Notes: a model not told the origin generated them from the letters alone. A stretch of 64,000 bases of DNA from Corynebacterium pollutisoli (GCF_900177745.1 NZ_FXAR01000004.1:124001-188000), one strand, 5' to 3'; positions 7,877 through 19,722 are shown, numbered from the stretch's first letter. Translations and numbers: made by a program.

Positions 7877-9391
7877 ATGATCAACCACACCGTGCGTACC
7901 TACCGCTCCGCCGAGGACTTCCCCCGCGAGGAGCACCTGGCCCACAAGATCGCCCGCGTCGCCGCCGACCCCGTCGAGGTTCCGGAGGAGACCAGAGAGA
8001 TGATCATCAACCGCATCATCGACAACGCCGCCGTCCAGGCAGCGTCCGTCCTGCGCCGCCCGGTCACCTCCGCCCGCGCCATGGCCGCCGCACGCCCCGT
8101 CACCGACGGCCGCGGTGCCTCCGTCTTCGGCCTCAAGGGCAAGTACGCCGCCGAGTGGGCCGCCCTGGCCAACGGCACCGCCGTCCGTGAGCTCGACTTC
8201 CACGACACCTTCCTCGCCGCCGACTACTCCCACCCGGGCGACAACATCCCGCCGATCCTCGCCGCCGCCCAGCAGGCCGGCAAGGGGGGCCGCGAGCTCA
8301 TCCGCGGCCTGGCCACCGGCTACGAGATCCAGGTCGACCTGGTCCGCGGCATCTGCCTCCACGAGCACAAGATCGACCACGTCGCCCACCTCGGCCCCTC
8401 CGCGGCGGCCGGCATCGGCACCCTCCTCGACCTCGACGTCGAGACGATCTACCAGGCCATCGGCCAGGCGCTGCACACCACCACCGCCACCCGCCAGTCC
8501 CGCAAGGGCGAGATCTCCTCCTGGAAGGCCTTCGCCCCGGCCTTCGCCGGCAAGATGGCCATCGAGGCCGTCGACCGTGCCATGCGCGGCGAGGGTGCCC
8601 CGTCCCCGATCTGGGAGGGTGAGGACGGCGTCATCGCGTGGCTGCTCTCCGGCCCGGGCCACGAGTACACCGTCCCGCTGCCGGCCGATGGCGAGGAGAA
8701 GCGCGGCATCCTCGACACCTACACCAAGGAGCACTCCGCCGAGTACCAGTCCCAGGCCCCGATCGACCTGGCCCGCCGTATGGGCGAGAAGCTGGCTGCG
8801 GAGGGCAAGGACCTGGCCGACGTCGAGTCCATCGTCCTGCACACCTCGCACCACACCCACTACGTCATCGGCACCGGTTCGAACGACCCGCAGAAGTTCG
8901 ACCCGCAGGCCTCCCGCGAGACCCTCGACCACTCGATCATGTACATCTTCGCCGTGGCACTCGAGGACCGCGACTGGCACCACGAGCGCTCCTACGCCCC
9001 GGAGCGCGCCAACCGCCCGGAGACCATCGAGCTGTGGCACAAGATCTCCACCGTCGAAGACCCGGAGTGGACCCGCCGCTACCACTCCACCGACCCGAAC
9101 GAGAAGGCCTTCGGTGCCAAGGCCGTCATCACCTTCACCGACGGCACCGTCGTCGAGGATGAGCTGGCCGTCGCCGACGCCCACCCGCTCGGCGCCCGCC
9201 CCTTCGCCCGCGAGCAGTACATCGCCAAGTTCCGCACCCTGTGCGAGGGTGTCGTCTCCCGGGAGGAGCAGGACCGCTTCCTCGCGGCCGCGGAGAACCT
9301 GGAGAACCTCACCGACCTGGCCGAGCTCAACATCGAGATCGACGAGGACGTCCTCGCGCAGGCTCCCACCGTGGGCGAGGGTCTGTTCTGA
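7877..9391 (+). CDS. prpD: 2-methylcitrate dehydratase
   Basis: MmgE/PrpD family, 504 residues, full length. Dehydrates 2-methylcitrate to 2-methyl-cis-aconitate in propionate catabolism (cytosol). The family pattern is seen in [13 protein letters not shown], the conserved [16 protein letters not shown] region and [19 protein letters not shown]. Start ATG at 7877 follows AAGGAG by eleven bases. First gene of the prpD-prpB-prpC operon; its stop overlaps the prpB start by one base (TGATG), so expression is coupled. Likely induced by propionyl-CoA or methylcitrate through PrpR. Confidence 0.96.
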   Translation: MINHTVRTYRSAEDFPREEHLAHKIARVAADPVEVPEETREMIINRIIDNAAVQAASVLRRPVTSARAMAAARPVTDGRGASVFGLKGKYAAEWAALANGTAVRELDFHDTFLAADYSHPGDNIPPILAAAQQAGKGGRELIRGLATGYEIQVDLVRGICLHEHKIDHVAHLGPSAAAGIGTLLDLDVETIYQAIGQALHTTTATRQSRKGEISSWKAFAPAFAGKMAIEAVDRAMRGEGAPSPIWEGEDGVIAWLLSGPGHEYTVPLPADGEEKRGILDTYTKEHSAEYQSQAPIDLARRMGEKLAAEGKDLADVESIVLHTSHHTHYVIGTGSNDPQKFDPQASRETLDHSIMYIFAVALEDRDWHHERSYAPERANRPETIELWHKISTVEDPEWTRRYHSTDPNEKAFGAKAVITFTDGTVVEDELAVADAHPLGARPFAREQYIAKFRTLCEGVVSREEQDRFLAAAENLENLTDLAELNIEIDEDVLAQAPTVGEGLF

Positions 9392-10320
9392 TGGCCGGCC
9401 TGTTCTCCTCGACGGTGACCCCGACGGAGCGTCGTCAAGCATTCCGGGACGGCCTCAACAGCGGGAAGATCCAGAAGTTCCCGGGCGCGTTCTCGCCGCT
9501 GGTGGCGCGCGCCATCCAGGAGGCCGGCTTCGAGGGCGTGTACGTCTCCGGCGCCGTCGTCGCCGCCGACCTGGCCCTGCCGGACATCGGACTGACCACC
9601 CTCACGGAGGTCGCCCACCGCTCCCGCCAGATCGCCCGCGTCACCGACCTGCCCGTGCTCGTCGACGCCGACACCGGCTTCGGTGAGCCCATGTCCGCGG
9701 CCCGCACCATCTCCGAGTTCGAGGACGCCGGGGTCGCCGGCTGCCACCTCGAGGACCAGGTCAACCCGAAGCGCTGCGGCCACCTCGACGGCAAGGAGGT
9801 CGTGCCCACCGAACTCATGCTGCGGCGGATCACGGCGGCGGTCAACGAGCGGCGCGACGACCAGTTCGTCATCTGCGCCCGCACCGACGCCGCCGGCGTC
9901 GAGGGCATCGACTCCGCCATCGAGCGCGCCAAGGCCTACGCCGACGCCGGCGCGGACCTCATCTTCACCGAGGCGCTGCACACCCCGGCGGACTTCGAGA
10001 AGTTCCGCGCGGCCGTCGACGTGCCCCTCCTGGCGAACATGACGGAGTTCGGCAAGTCCGAACTGCTCAGCGCGAAGCAGCTGGAGGACCTCGGCTTCAA
10101 CGCCGTGATCTACCCGGTGACCACCCTGCGCATCGCGATGGGCCAGGTGGAGGAGGCGCTCGCCGAGATCGCCGCCACCGGCACCCAGACCGGGTGGGTC
10201 GACCGCATGCAGCACCGCTCCCGCCTCTACGAACTGCTCCGCTACAACGAGTACAACGCCTTCGACCAGGAGGTGTTCACCTATTCGGCGGACACCTACC
10301 AGCCCACCTTCCAGAACTGA
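9391..10320 (+). CDS. prpB: Methylisocitrate lyase
   Basis: Splits 2-methylisocitrate into pyruvate and succinate. 309 residues, isocitrate lyase superfamily, with magnesium-binding DADTGFGEP (92-100) and the catalytic loop KRCGH (127-131, Cys129). The KRCGH form is typical of the ICL/PEP-mutase superfamily; the short length separates it from true isocitrate lyase (about 430 residues). The start overlaps the prpD stop. A longer in-frame reading begins inside prpD and is rejected. Confidence 0.96.
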   Translation: MAGLFSSTVTPTERRQAFRDGLNSGKIQKFPGAFSPLVARAIQEAGFEGVYVSGAVVAADLALPDIGLTTLTEVAHRSRQIARVTDLPVLVDADTGFGEPMSAARTISEFEDAGVAGCHLEDQVNPKRCGHLDGKEVVPTELMLRRITAAVNERRDDQFVICARTDAAGVEGIDSAIERAKAYADAGADLIFTEALHTPADFEKFRAAVDVPLLANMTEFGKSELLSAKQLEDLGFNAVIYPVTTLRIAMGQVEEALAEIAATGTQTGWVDRMQHRSRLYELLRYNEYNAFDQEVFTYSADTYQPTFQN

Positions 10321-10359
10321 CACCCACCACGAAACAGCCCTTGAAAGGGGATGAGCACC

Positions 10360-11532
10360 ATGTCCGATAAGTCCGCGAAGTCCGAGAACAACAACCCTGA
10401 GGTCCGCAAGGGACTCTACGGAGTCATCGCCGATTACACCGCCGTGTCCAAGGTCATGCCGGAGACCAACTCCCTGACCTACCGCGGGTACGCCGTCCAG
10501 GATCTGGTGGCCGAGTGCTCCTTCGAGGAGGTCTTCTACCTGCTGTGGAACGGTGAGCTGCCGACCGAGGAGCAGCTCGCCGAGTTCAACAAGCGCGGCC
10601 GTTCCTACCGCAAGCTCGATCCGGGCCTCATCGCCCTCATCCACTCCCTGCCGACCGACTGCCACCCGATGGACGTCATGCGCACCGCCGTGTCCTACAT
10701 GGGCACCAAGGACGCGGAGCACTTCACCCCGGACGCCGACCACATCACCCACGTCGGCCACAACCTCCTCGCCCAGCTGCCGATGGTGCTGGCCATGGAC
10801 ATCCGTCGTCGCCAGGGCAAGGACATCGTCGCCCCGGACCCGGACAAGTCGGTCGCCCACAACCTGCTGTCCATGGTCTTCGGCAACGACGAGGATTCCC
10901 CGGCCTCCAACCCGGATGACGTCCGCGACTTCGAGAAGTCCCTCATCCTCTACGCGGAGCACTCCTTCAACGCCTCCACCTTCACCGGTCGCGTCATCAC
11001 CTCCACCCGTTCGGACGTGTACTCCGCGATCACCGGTGCCATCGGCGCCCTCAAGGGCCCGCTGCACGGCGGCGCCAACGAGTTCGTCATGCACACCATG
11101 CTCGAGATCGACGATCCGGCGAAGGCCACTGACTGGATCAACAACGCCCTGGACAACAAGAACCTCATCATGGGCTTCGGCCACCGCGTGTACAAGAAGG
11201 GCGACTCGCGCGTGCCGTCCATGGAGAAGTCCTTCCGCGACCTCGCCGAGCGTCACGACGGCGCCAAGTGGGTCGAGATGTACGAGAAGATGGCCGCCGC
11301 CATGGACGAGCGCACCGGCATCAAGCCGAACCTCGACTTCCCGGCCGGCCCGGCCTATCACCTGCTCGGTTTCCCGGTGGACTTCTTCACTCCGCTGTTC
11401 GTCATCGCCCGCATCGCCGGCTGGACCGCCCACATCGTGGAGCAGTACAACGACAACTCCCTCATCCGCCCGCTCTCCGCGTACAACGGCCCGGAGCAGC
11501 GTCAGGTCACCCCGCTGGCCGCCCGCAAGTAA
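10360..11532 (+). CDS. prpC: 2-methylcitrate synthase
   Basis: Citrate synthase family, 390 residues. Condenses propionyl-CoA with oxaloacetate to give 2-methylcitrate. Active-site signatures are GPLHGGANE and GFGHRVYKKGDSR, with the late acidic region NLDFPAG. Its length is below that of hexameric citrate synthase (about 435) and typical of PrpC. Two ATGs compete: the one at 10351 directly touches the ribosome site GAAAGGGG, the one at 10360 is nine bases from it, so the second is preferred. Third gene of the prp operon, 39 bases after prpB. Confidence 0.94.
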   Translation: MSDKSAKSENNNPEVRKGLYGVIADYTAVSKVMPETNSLTYRGYAVQDLVAECSFEEVFYLLWNGELPTEEQLAEFNKRGRSYRKLDPGLIALIHSLPTDCHPMDVMRTAVSYMGTKDAEHFTPDADHITHVGHNLLAQLPMVLAMDIRRRQGKDIVAPDPDKSVAHNLLSMVFGNDEDSPASNPDDVRDFEKSLILYAEHSFNASTFTGRVITSTRSDVYSAITGAIGALKGPLHGGANEFVMHTMLEIDDPAKATDWINNALDNKNLIMGFGHRVYKKGDSRVPSMEKSFRDLAERHDGAKWVEMYEKMAAAMDERTGIKPNLDFPAGPAYHLLGFPVDFFTPLFVIARIAGWTAHIVEQYNDNSLIRPLSAYNGPEQRQVTPLAARK

Positions 11533-11834
11533 CTGGCGGACAGGTGCGACGGAACCCACGGCACTGCCCACACATTGGGGTGGCTGGCGTGGGTTTCGCC
11601 GTGCGTGCGGCCGCGCCCGCAGTTCCGCTGTGCGGAACAAAATATCGCTTATCGACGCCCCGTGAACGGTGTCCGGAAACGGGCATCAACCTGGCCGTAT
11701 GTGTCCGGTTGGCCGTGTTCCACAGGGCGAATCCCCCCGGTGACCCTCCATTTTGTTGCGATACTGTGGTGAACAAGAGAGCGCACCCCTCTCGGACGCA
11801 CCCCCGACATGACGTTCGGAAAGGACCCCCCAAC
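11533..11834. other. Intergenic region prpC-pyc (302 bases)
   Basis: Holds three things: an imperfect hairpin soon after the prpC stop (AACCCAC at about 11553 with GTGGGTT at about 11589), probably ending the prp transcript; one copy of the CGTCGATAAGC motif at 11647; and the pyc promoter, for which TACTGT near 11763 is a candidate -10 box. No gene is seen. Confidence 0.5.
11647..11657 (-). repeat. CGTCGATAAGC motif, copy 4 (intergenic)
   Basis: Exact 11-mer between prpC and pyc, about 115 bases after the prpC stop. Confidence 0.95.
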
Positions 11835-14800
11835 GTGGCCACAACCACTCTGCCTGCCTTCAAGAAGGTACTCGTCGCCAACCGTGGCGAGATCGCTGTT
11901 CGTGCCTTCCGCGCCGCCTTCGAGACCGGCGCCTCCACCGTCGCGGTCTACCCCAAGGAGGACCGCAACTCCCACCACCGTTCCTTCGCCTCCGAGGCCG
12001 TGCGCATCGGTACCGAGGGTTCCCCGGTGAAGGCGTACCTCGACATCGACGAGATCCTCCGGGCCGCGAAGAAGACGCACGCCGACGCCGTCTACCCCGG
12101 CTACGGCTTCCTCTCCGAGAACGCGCAGCTCGCCCGCGAGTGCGCCGAGAACGGCATCACCTTCATCGGCCCGCCGCCGGAGGTCCTCGACCTCACCGGT
12201 GACAAGTCCGCCGCCGTCGAGGCCGCGAAGAAGGCCGGCCTGCCGGTCCTGCAGGACTCCGAACCGTCCACCGACATCGACGAGCTCGTCGAGATGTCCA
12301 AGGACTTCACCTTCCCGATCTTCGTCAAGGCCGTCGCCGGTGGCGGCGGACGCGGCATGCGTTTCATCGAGAGCCCCGAGGACGTCGCCCAGCTCGCCGC
12401 CGAGGCCTCCCGCGAGGCGGAGGCCGCTTTCGGTGACGGTCATGTCTACCTCGAGCGCGCGGTGATCAACCCGCAGCACATCGAGGTGCAGATCCTCGCC
12501 GACCACACCGGTGATGTCATCCACCTCTACGAGCGCGACTGCTCCCTGCAGCGCCGCCACCAGAAGGTCGTCGAGATCGCCCCGGCCCAGCACCTGGACC
12601 CGCAGCTGCGCGACCAGATCTGTGCGGATGCGGTGAAGTTCTGCCGCTCCATCGGCTACGTGTGCGCCGGCACCGTCGAGTTCCTCGTCGACGAGAAGGG
12701 CAACCACGTCTTCATCGAGATGAACCCGCGTATCCAGGTCGAGCACACCGTCACCGAGGAGGTCACCTCCGTCGACCTGGTTAAGGCGCAGATGAACATC
12801 GCCGCCGGCGCCACCCTCAAGGACCTGGGCCTGACCCAGGAGTCCATCACCCTCAACGGCGCGGCCCTGCAGTGCCGCATCACCACCGAGGACCCGGCGA
12901 ACAACTTCCGCCCCGACACCGGCACCATCACCGCCTACCGCTCCCCGGGCGGCGCGGGCGTGCGCCTCGACGGCGCCGCCTCCCTCGGCGGCGAGATCTC
13001 CCCGAACTTCGACTCCCTGCTGGTCAAGATGACCTGCCGTGGTGCGGACTTCGCCACCGCCGTCGCCCGCGCCCAGCGCGCGCTCAACGAGTTCACCATC
13101 TCGGGTGTGGCCACCAACATCGGCTTCCTGCGCGCTCTGCTGCGCGAGGAGGACTTCCAGACCCGCCGTATCTCCACCGGCTTCATCGCCGAGCACCTCC
13201 ACCTGCTCGCCGCCCCGCCGGCGGACGACGAGGCCGGCCGGATCCTCAACTACCTGGCGGACGTCACCGTCAACCGCCCGCACGGCAAGCGCCCCACCGA
13301 GATCCGTCCGGTGACCAAGCTGCCGATCCGCGACGACAGCCCGCTGCCGCGCGGTTCCCGCGACGTGCTGCGCGACCTCGGCCCGAAGAAGTTCGCCGAG
13401 GAGCTGCGCAATCAGGACGCCCTGGCCGTCACCGACACCACCTTCCGTGACGCCCACCAGTCCCTGCTGGCCACCCGCATCCGTTCCTCCGCGCTCGTCG
13501 CCGCCGCCCACCACGTCGGCCGCATGACCCCGGAGCTGCTCTCCGTCGAGGCGTGGGGCGGCGCCACCTACGACGTCGCCATGCGCTTCCTCCACGAGGA
13601 TCCGTGGGAGCGTCTCGACGAGCTGCGCAAGGCCATGCCGAACATCAACATCCAGATGCTGCTGCGCGGCCGCAACACCGTCGGCTACACCCCGTACCCG
13701 GACAGCGTCTGCCGCGCCTTCGTCAACGAGGCCGCCGATTCCGGCGTGGACATCTTCCGCATCTTCGACGCCCTCAACGACGTCTCCCAGATGCGCCCGG
13801 CGATCGAGGCCGTCCTGGAGACCAACACCACCGTCGCCGAGGTGGCCATGGCGTACTCGGGCAACCTGCTGGACCCGAACGAGAAGCTGTACACGCTCGA
13901 CTACTACATGCACCTCGCCGAGGAGATCGTCGAGGCCGGCGCCCACGTCCTGGCCATCAAGGACATGGCCGGCCTGCTCCGCCCGAACGCGGCCTCCCGC
14001 CTGGTGAAGGCCCTGCGCCGCAACTTCGACCTGCCGGTCCACGTGCACACCCACGACACCGCCGGCGGCCAGCTGGCGACCTACCTGGCGGCCGCGCAGG
14101 CCGGTGCCGACGCCGTCGACGGTGCCTCCGCCCCGCTCGCCGGAACCACCTCCCAGCCGTCGCTGTCCGCGATCGTCGCCGCCTTCGCCGACACCCACCG
14201 CGACACCGGCCTGTCCCTGCAGGCGGTCTCCGACCTGGAGCCCTACTGGGAGGCCGTCCGCCAGCTCTACGCCCCCTTCGAGGCGGGCGTGCCCGGCCCG
14301 ACCGGTCGCGTGTACAAGCACGAGATCCCCGGCGGCCAGCTGTCCAACCTGCGTGCCCAGGCCAGCGCCCTGGGTCTCGAGGATCGTTTCGAGCTCATCG
14401 AGGACTACTACGCCGCCGTCAACGAGATGCTGGGCCGGCCCACCAAGGTCACCCCGTCCTCCAAGGTCGTCGGCGACCTGGCCCTCCACCTCGTCGGCGC
14501 GGGCGTCGATCCGCACGACTTCGCCAACGACCCGCAGAAGTACGACATCCCGGACTCGGTGATCGACTTCCTCCGCGGCGACCTCGGCAACCCGCCCGGT
14601 GGCTGGCCGCTGCTGCGTGAGAAGGCCCTCGCCGGTCGTTCCGCCACCCGGTCCAAGCTTGTAGACGTCCCCGCCGAGGACGAGGAGGCCCTCCACAGTG
14701 AGGACCGCCAGACGCGCCGCTCCACCCTCGACAAGCTGCTGTTCCCGAAGCAGGCCGCCGAGTTCGCCGAGCACCGCCGCCAGTACGGCAACACCGCCGC

Positions 14801-15248
14801 ACTCGAGGACCGCGTGTTCTTCTACGGGCTCAAGGAGGGCGAGGAGAACGTCATCCGTCTCCTCGGCGAGAAGGATCAGCCGCCGATGGTCGTGCGTCTC
14901 GACGCCGTCGGCGAGCCCGACGACAAGGGCATGCGCCAGGTCGTCGCCAACGTCAACGGCCAGATCCGTCCGATGAAGGTCCGCGACCGCAACGTCGAGT
15001 CCGTCACCGCCTCCGCGGAGAAGGCCGACACCTCCAACCAGGGTCATGTGGCCGCCCCGTTCGCCGGCGTGGTCATGGTCCACGCCAAGGTCGGCGACGA
15101 GGTCAAGGCCGGCGACCCGGTCGCCGTCATCGAGGCCATGAAGATGGAGGCCACCATCACCGCCACCAAGGACGGCGTCATCGAGCGTGTCGCTCTCCCG
15201 CAGGCCACGAAGGTGGAGGGCGGCGACCTCATCGTCGTCATCGCCTAG
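11835..15248 (+). CDS. pyc: Pyruvate carboxylase
   Basis: Biotin enzyme that carboxylates pyruvate to oxaloacetate (anaplerosis). 1137 residues from the GTG at 11835, close to the 1140 of the C. glutamicum enzyme; GGAAAGGA lies nine bases upstream. Domains in order: biotin carboxylase (about 10-460, with KAVAGGGGRGMR as the ATP loop and EMNPRIQVEH), carboxyltransferase (about 535-830, FRDAHQSLLATR and metal ligands HVHTHDT), and biotin carrier with EAMKMEA, biotin on Lys1103. The frame is open further upstream, but that part runs back through prpC and is not coding. Monocistronic; a strong hairpin follows at 15271. Confidence 0.97.
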   Translation: MATTTLPAFKKVLVANRGEIAVRAFRAAFETGASTVAVYPKEDRNSHHRSFASEAVRIGTEGSPVKAYLDIDEILRAAKKTHADAVYPGYGFLSENAQLARECAENGITFIGPPPEVLDLTGDKSAAVEAAKKAGLPVLQDSEPSTDIDELVEMSKDFTFPIFVKAVAGGGGRGMRFIESPEDVAQLAAEASREAEAAFGDGHVYLERAVINPQHIEVQILADHTGDVIHLYERDCSLQRRHQKVVEIAPAQHLDPQLRDQICADAVKFCRSIGYVCAGTVEFLVDEKGNHVFIEMNPRIQVEHTVTEEVTSVDLVKAQMNIAAGATLKDLGLTQESITLNGAALQCRITTEDPANNFRPDTGTITAYRSPGGAGVRLDGAASLGGEISPNFDSLLVKMTCRGADFATAVARAQRALNEFTISGVATNIGFLRALLREEDFQTRRISTGFIAEHLHLLAAPPADDEAGRILNYLADVTVNRPHGKRPTEIRPVTKLPIRDDSPLPRGSRDVLRDLGPKKFAEELRNQDALAVTDTTFRDAHQSLLATRIRSSALVAAAHHVGRMTPELLSVEAWGGATYDVAMRFLHEDPWERLDELRKAMPNINIQMLLRGRNTVGYTPYPDSVCRAFVNEAADSGVDIFRIFDALNDVSQMRPAIEAVLETNTTVAEVAMAYSGNLLDPNEKLYTLDYYMHLAEEIVEAGAHVLAIKDMAGLLRPNAASRLVKALRRNFDLPVHVHTHDTAGGQLATYLAAAQAGADAVDGASAPLAGTTSQPSLSAIVAAFADTHRDTGLSLQAVSDLEPYWEAVRQLYAPFEAGVPGPTGRVYKHEIPGGQLSNLRAQASALGLEDRFELIEDYYAAVNEMLGRPTKVTPSSKVVGDLALHLVGAGVDPHDFANDPQKYDIPDSVIDFLRGDLGNPPGGWPLLREKALAGRSATRSKLVDVPAEDEEALHSEDRQTRRSTLDKLLFPKQAAEFAEHRRQYGNTAALEDRVFFYGLKEGEENVIRLLGEKDQPPMVVRLDAVGEPDDKGMRQVVANVNGQIRPMKVRDRNVESVTASAEKADTSNQGHVAAPFAGVVMVHAKVGDEVKAGDPVAVIEAMKMEATITATKDGVIERVALPQATKVEGGDLIVVIA

Positions 15249-15270
15249 ACTGGGGGTAGGGAAAAACCGT

Positions 15271-15307
15271 GAACCCGGGGTGCTCGCCGCGAGGCCGCCC
15301 CGGGTTC
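15271..15307 (+). terminator. Terminator of pyc
   Basis: Ten-base stem GAACCCGGGG (15271-15280) pairs with 15298-15307. It lies 22 bases after the pyc stop. There is no long T run. Confidence 0.7.
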
Positions 15308-15414
15308 CGTTGATTCCGGGGTCCGCTGCACTTATTCCCTCATAATTCGACCGGTGGACCCCGTGTTGACGGGTCCGCAGTCGGGGTGACAGTGCACCTG
15401 CCCCGCGCACGCCG

Positions 15415-15449
15415 AGGCCCCGTCGCTCCACGGGGGAGCGACGGGGCCT
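15415..15449 (-). terminator. Terminator of accBC
   Basis: Perfect 15-base stem (15415-15429 with 15435-15449; arm AGGCCCCGTCGCTCC) and a five-base loop just after the accBC stop. It lies between convergent pyc and accBC. Confidence 0.8.
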
Positions 15450-15463
15450 GCGGGAGGGGAGAA

Positions 15464-17236
<1,773 letters not shown>

Positions 17237-17469
17237 TTGGGGGTCCCTTTCATGTGCTGCGTTGGTGGTTCGCGTCGGCCCGCCCGCGTGAGGCGGCCGC
17301 GCGACGCATGCGACTATTCTTGCACACAAAAACGTGAGCATTCCGTCAGGTTCGTGATTTTGCCCCAAATAGCCGCGAATCGCCAGTAGAAGGGCGTCGA
17401 AATCATTCTGTTATCTCCGGCGCGCCGCGGTGGGCGGGTCGAAAACATGACACTTTCGGGGGCGAAAAC

Positions 17470-17497
17470 GACGCCCGCGGTGGGCACGGCGGGCGTC
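17470..17497 (-). terminator. Terminator of sseA
   Basis: Nine-base stem GACGCCCGC (17470-17478 with 17489-17497), followed in the minus-strand transcript by GTTTTCG. The 5' arm merges with motif copy 5. Confidence 0.75.
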
Positions 17498-17504
17498 GAT
17501 AAGC
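17494..17504 (+). repeat. CGTCGATAAGC motif, copy 5 (at terminator)
   Basis: Exact 11-mer six bases beyond the sseA stop; its CGTC end forms part of the terminator stem. Confidence 0.95.
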
Positions 17505-17510
17505 GAGTTT

Positions 17511-18392
17511 CTAGGCGTGCGGCGCCTCGCCGCGCGCGATGGGCATGCGCACCATGTTGCCCCACTCGACCCAGGAGCCGTCGTAGTTGCGGACCTTCTC
17601 GAAGCCCAGCAGGTACTTGAGCACGAACCACGTGTGGGCCGTGCGGTCGCCGACGTGACAGTAGATGGTCGTCTCGGCCTTCGGGTCGAGGGCGGAGTAG
17701 AGCTCGGCGAGCTCCGCGCGGGAGCGGAAGCGCGAGTTCGGGTGGACGTTGTCCTGCCACGGCAGGTTCACCGCGGTGGGGATGTGGCCGCGGCGCAGGG
17801 CCGGGGCGAGGGCGGGGGAGTCGTCGGAGCCGACGAGGCCGTGGAACTCCTCGGTGGAACGCACGTCGACGATCGTGGAGGAGCCGATCTTGTCGAGCAT
17901 CTCGTCGACGAAGACGCGGTACTCGGCGTCGTTGCGCTCGACGACGGGGTAATCGGACTCGGGGAAGTCGGGGACGACGAAGGAGGTGTCGCGCTCCTCG
18001 GCCATCCAGGCGTCCCGGCCGCCGTCGAGAAGCCGGACGTCCTCGTGGCCGAACAGGTCGAAGACCCACAGGGTGAACGCCGCCCACCAGTTGGACTGGT
18101 CGCCGTAGATGACCACCGTGTCGTCGCGGTTGATGCCCTTGGACCGCATGAGGGCGGCGAAGGCCTCCCCGTCGACGATGTCGCGGGTGACGGGGTCGTT
18201 GAGGTCCTTCTGCCAGTCGATGCGCACCGCGCCGGGGAGGTGGCCGATGTCGTAGAGAAGGGAGTCCTCGTCGGACTCGATGACGCGCAGGCCCGGCGTG
18301 CCCAGGCGTGCGGACAGCCAGGAGGCGGAGACGAGTCGCTCCGGGTGGGCGTACTCCTGGAACTGGGGGTGCGGATCGAAGGGAGCGGCCAC
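17511..18392 (-). CDS. sseA: Thiosulfate/3-mercaptopyruvate sulfurtransferase (rhodanese)
   Basis: Two-domain rhodanese of 293 residues from the GTG at 18392, chosen for the AGAAAGGCGGG ribosome site and the fit to family N-termini. The N-terminal domain is inactive (YGDQSNWWA where the cysteine would be); the C-terminal domain carries the active loop CHVGDRT with Cys245. Transfers sulfane sulfur from thiosulfate or mercaptopyruvate to an acceptor. In C. glutamicum the orthologue also lies beside accBC. Precise donor is unknown. Confidence 0.93.
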   Translation of the reverse strand: MAAPFDPHPQFQEYAHPERLVSASWLSARLGTPGLRVIESDEDSLLYDIGHLPGAVRIDWQKDLNDPVTRDIVDGEAFAALMRSKGINRDDTVVIYGDQSNWWAAFTLWVFDLFGHEDVRLLDGGRDAWMAEERDTSFVVPDFPESDYPVVERNDAEYRVFVDEMLDKIGSSTIVDVRSTEEFHGLVGSDDSPALAPALRRGHIPTAVNLPWQDNVHPNSRFRSRAELAELYSALDPKAETTIYCHVGDRTAHTWFVLKYLLGFEKVRNYDGSWVEWGNMVRMPIARGEAPHA

Positions 18393-18561
18393 GTGGTCCC
18401 GCCTTTCTGGGCGACAGTCCGGCGGTCTGACACCGGGGTCTAAAGTGTGATGAATCGGCTTATGGGTCAGTCCCAACAGTAGTTTAGAGGAGTGCAGGGG
18501 GTCACGCGGGGGAGTGTGGTGTGTCCTTAATTACTAGTTGTCTCGCCAGTGGGCAGGCCAC

Positions 18562-18586
18562 ACATGCAGACACTAAAATTGCATGT
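18562..18586 (+). promoter_or_regulatory. Promoter with flanking inverted repeat before the Cj0069-like gene
   Basis: TAAAAT (18574-18579) is a good -10 box about 64 bases before the start codon. It is enclosed by the inverted repeat ACATGC (18562-18567) and GCATGT (18581-18586), which could be an operator covering the promoter. Confidence 0.45.
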
Positions 18587-18642
18587 TAACGGCGTAAAAC
18601 ACACCCGCCGGAGGTCTTTTTACTCCCTGAAAGGGGTGCTTC

Positions 18643-19707
18643 GTGCACAAGGCAATCGTCGTCTTCGAGGTCGAGGGCGGATCCGACAAGTTCATCGACG
18701 GTCACCGCAAGGACACCATGCCCATCGTCAAGGCCATCCAGGACGCCGGCTGGCACGCCGAGGTGGTCTTCTACCGCCCCGAGTGGGCCGAGCACCTCTT
18801 CGAGTACGTCTCCGAGAACTTCGACGGTTACATCTCCCGTGTCAACCCGGGCAACATCCCCGGCGGCGAGGACGGCTACTTCGACCTCCTGTCCCGCCTC
18901 TCCGAGGTCGGCCTCGTCGGCATGTCCACCCCGGAGGAGATGATGGCCTACGGCGCCAAGGACGCCCTGGTCAAGCTCAAGGACACCGACCTCGTGCCCA
19001 CCGACACCGCCGCCTACTACGAGGTCGACGAGTTCCACGAGACCTTCCCTACCTCCCTGTCCTACGGCGAGCGCGTGCTCAAGCAGAACCGCGGCTCCAC
19101 CGGCACCGGCATCTGGCGCGTCCAGCTGGCCGACAAGGATCTCGCCGCCTCCGTCGAACCGGGCACCGCCCTGCCGCTCGACACCCGCCTCAAGTGCACC
19201 GAGGCCGTGGACAACCACACCGAGACCCGTAAACTCGGCGAGTTCATGGACTTCTGCGACCAGTACATCATCGGCAACAACGGCATGCTCGTGGACATGC
19301 GCTTCATGCCGCGCATCGTCGAGGGCGAGATCCGCATCCTCCTCGTCGGCCCGCACCCGGTGTTCGTCGTGCACAAGAAGCCGGCCGAGGGCGGCGACAA
19401 CTTCTCCGCCACCCTGTTCTCCGGCGCGAAGTACACCTACGACTCCCCGGAGAAGTGGCAGGACCTCGTCGACATGTTCGCCGCGGCCCGCCCCGTCATC
19501 GCCGAGAACCTCGGCGGCGACAACATCCCGCTCATCTGGACCGCCGACTTCATGCTCGACACCGACGAGGACGGCAACGACACCTACGTCCTCGGTGAGA
19601 TCAACTGCTCCTGCGTCGGCTTCACCTCCGAGCTCGACATGGGCATCCAGGAACTGGTCGCCAAGGAGGCCATCGGCCGCGTCGAGGCCAAGCACGCGGA
19701 GGCCTAG
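18643..19707 (+). CDS. Cj0069-family protein with ATP-grasp-like features
   Basis: 354 residues from the GTG at 18643, preceded by GAAAGGGG. The sequence looks like a cytosolic ATP-grasp-type fold: KQNRGSTGTGIWRV resembles the phosphate-binding lysine and Gly-rich loop, and LGEINCSCVG at the end the metal-binding Glu-x-Asn. The family is known mainly by the name Cj0069 and lacks a settled function; a ligase role is inference. Monocistronic, with its own promoter and a strong terminator. Confidence 0.75.
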   Translation: MHKAIVVFEVEGGSDKFIDGHRKDTMPIVKAIQDAGWHAEVVFYRPEWAEHLFEYVSENFDGYISRVNPGNIPGGEDGYFDLLSRLSEVGLVGMSTPEEMMAYGAKDALVKLKDTDLVPTDTAAYYEVDEFHETFPTSLSYGERVLKQNRGSTGTGIWRVQLADKDLAASVEPGTALPLDTRLKCTEAVDNHTETRKLGEFMDFCDQYIIGNNGMLVDMRFMPRIVEGEIRILLVGPHPVFVVHKKPAEGGDNFSATLFSGAKYTYDSPEKWQDLVDMFAAARPVIAENLGGDNIPLIWTADFMLDTDEDGNDTYVLGEINCSCVGFTSELDMGIQELVAKEAIGRVEAKHAEA

Positions 19708-19722
19708 TCGCCCCCGAACGCC

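Noticed and set aside
9079..11640. An 853-codon open frame on the minus strand opposite prpB and prpC
   Set aside because: Shadow frame; prpB and prpC have catalytic motifs on the plus strand.
11649..15431. A 1260-codon open frame on the minus strand opposite pyc
   Set aside because: Antisense frame kept open by high GC at third positions; its peptide is Gly/Val/Asp/Arg-rich with no family, while pyc on the other strand is certain.
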